Assembly: GCA_963723965.1 (NCBI GenBank)
Contig: CAVRSV010000004.1
Coordinates: forward strand, 24,913-88,912
Reading direction: 5' to 3'
DNA length: 64,000 nucleotides
Source of the DNA: JARRKC01 sp963723965
GTDB taxonomy: Bacteria > Acidobacteriota > UBA6911 > RPQK01 > JAPXNP01
Shown here: one piece after another, positions 62,965 to 64,000 of the stretch
Numbering within the stretch: position 1 is the first letter of the stretch
How the letters are laid out: each line of letters starts with the position of its first letter
Translations under genes and position numbers: made by a program
Notes under the pieces: model-generated
Databases searched by the model: none
What the model saw: only the letters and a program-made list of their open reading frames with translations
What the model was told of the DNA's origin: nothing

Positions 62965-62993
62965 ATTATAGGCAATTGTTGCCTACATGCCAA
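62965..62993 (-). promoter_or_regulatory. Toxin-antitoxin promoter with operator in the spacer
   Basis: Reading the minus strand: -35 TTGGCA (62993-62988), a 17-bp spacer, and -10 TATAAT (62970-62965). The perfect dyad TAGGCAA-TTG-TTGCCTA (62969-62985) fills the spacer, an ideal site for repression by the antitoxin. Confidence 0.8.
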
Positions 62994-64000
62994 TCTTGGG
63001 GAGCCGGGAAACGGCAAACGGGAGCCGCGTGTCTGGGTTTCCAGTTCGCACTTCGCACTTCGCACTTCGCACTTTGCACTTTGCACTTTGCACTTGGGAC
63101 TTTACCGTTTGGCCTTGGCCGTTCGGCGCTCCAGCGGAGAACGGGACGCGAGAGAACGAGTCCTGGGCTCTCCGAACTCGGGGACGTGTTGCCCAAATGG
63201 TCAGAGTCCCCATAAGCCGGACGGCGGCAGAAAAGTGATGACACGGCGGCTTGATTCCACGCCAAGACGCCAGGTACGCAAAGCCGCCGCCCACAAAGAA
63301 TCCCCTTGCGGCGTTGCGTACTTGGCGGCTTTGCGTGAGATCAGGCTGCCGAGCCCTCACTCCAGCGGAGAACGGGACGCGAGAGAACGAGTCCTGGGTT
63401 CTCCGGACTCGGGGACGTGTTGCCCAAATGGTCAGAGTCCCCATAAGCCGGACCGTGGCAGAAAAGTGATGACACGGCGGCTTGATTCCACGCCAAGACG
63501 CCAGGTACGCAAAGCCGCCGCCCACAAAGAATCTCCTTGCGGCGTTGCGTACGTTGCGGCTTTGCGTGAGATCAGGCTGCCGAGCCCTCACTCCAGCGGG
63601 CGCACACCAATCGGAGGCCGCAGCCCTTTGGGCAACACGCCCTCGGGTTTCGGGTTTCGCGTTCCGTGGGAGTCGAAACGGGAAACGGGAAACGGGAGGT
63701 CTCGAGTTCGCACTTCGCACGTCGCACTTTGCACTTGGGACTTTACCGTTTGGCCTTGGCCGTTCGGCGCTCCAGCGGAGAACGGGACGCGAGAGAACGA
63801 GTCCTGGGTTCTCCGAACTCGGGGACGTGTTGCCCAAATGGTCAGAGTCCCCATAAGCCGGACCGTGGCAGAAAAGTGATGACACGGCGGCTTGATTCCA
63901 CGCCAAGACGCCAGGTACGCAAAGCCGCCGCCCACAAAGAATCTCCTTGCGGCGTTGCGTACTTTGCGGCTTTGCGTGAGATCGGGCTGCCGAGCCCTCA
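62994..64000 (+). repeat. Repeat array continuing beyond window (B5-B7)
   Basis: 63047-63096 is a seven-unit GCACTTC/GCACTTT heptad array. B5 runs 63184-63367 and is truncated: its right end is replaced directly by the AGAACGGGACGCGAGAGAAC spacer, as expected from recombination between copies. B6 is 63415-63641 (one internal module, intact termini). B7 starts at 63825 and leaves the window. No gene is supported here. Confidence 0.87.

Noticed and set aside
60109..64000. Long open reading frames (up to about 390 residues) on both strands
   Set aside because: They repeat with the 500-bp units, are rich in Arg/Pro/Ser, recur in several frames and coincide exactly with the repeat element.

Overview
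The window is a GC-rich bacterial chromosome segment. I infer Acidobacteriota, possibly near Thermoanaerobaculia. The reasons are a secreted 'ANIPF..FIVEGKTFPSGEY' protein of a type common in that phylum, the mix of Wzm/Wzt exporters with FG-GAP and DUF11 surface proteins, and high GC by eye. No rRNA or tRNA gene is present to settle the taxonomy.

Layout. (1) 1-4.6 kb is housekeeping and miscellaneous: a TauE/SafE exporter, a small secreted protein, a YqjM-type ene-reductase, an HDOD protein, a small ferredoxin with an altered cluster motif, and a decayed bacteriohemerythrin. (2) 4.98-10.27 kb is one giant secreted protein (leucine-rich repeats, propeller-like segment, five DUF11 repeats). 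(3) 10.3-15.4 kb is the most unusual locus. It holds feoB behind a 51-bp palindrome with a Fur-like core that covers the ribosome-binding region and start codon, then a sensor histidine kinase with a FeoA domain fused to its N-terminus, then a sigma-54 response regulator. I read this as an iron-transporter-coupled two-component system. (4) 15.4-59.4 kb is a very large surface-polysaccharide region: two Wzm/Wzt ABC exporters, a flippase, three O-antigen ligase/polymerase-like proteins, a WecA/MraY-like initiating transferase, UDP-sugar dehydrogenase and epimerase, a DegT aminotransferase, LysA, a WaaP-like kinase, and more than ten glycosyltransferases. It also has an FG-GAP surface protein and GT-C membrane proteins. 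Between about 41.4 and 47.5 kb nearly every gene is interrupted by frameshifts. (5) 59.4-64 kb holds two PIN-domain toxin-antitoxin pairs set in an array of a repeat element that continues past the window end.

Repeats. Intergenic spaces carry 7-bp-period short tandem repeats of several sequence families, REP-like hairpins, a 37-bp tandem repeat, and a roughly 225-330-bp element with inverted termini (CGTGTTGCCCAAA) present in at least nine copies. Several of these run into coding sequence and supply stop codons or C-terminal tails.

Logic. Regions 4 and 5 look like a cell-envelope glycan locus assembled by accretion. Sugars are activated (dehydrogenase, epimerase, aminotransferase), lipid-linked glycans are built by the GT2/GT4 enzymes, exported by Wzm/Wzt or flippase, and then ligated. 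Region 3 is an independent iron uptake and signalling unit. Several genes have a -10-like hexamer 6-9 nt before the start codon, suggesting leaderless transcripts.
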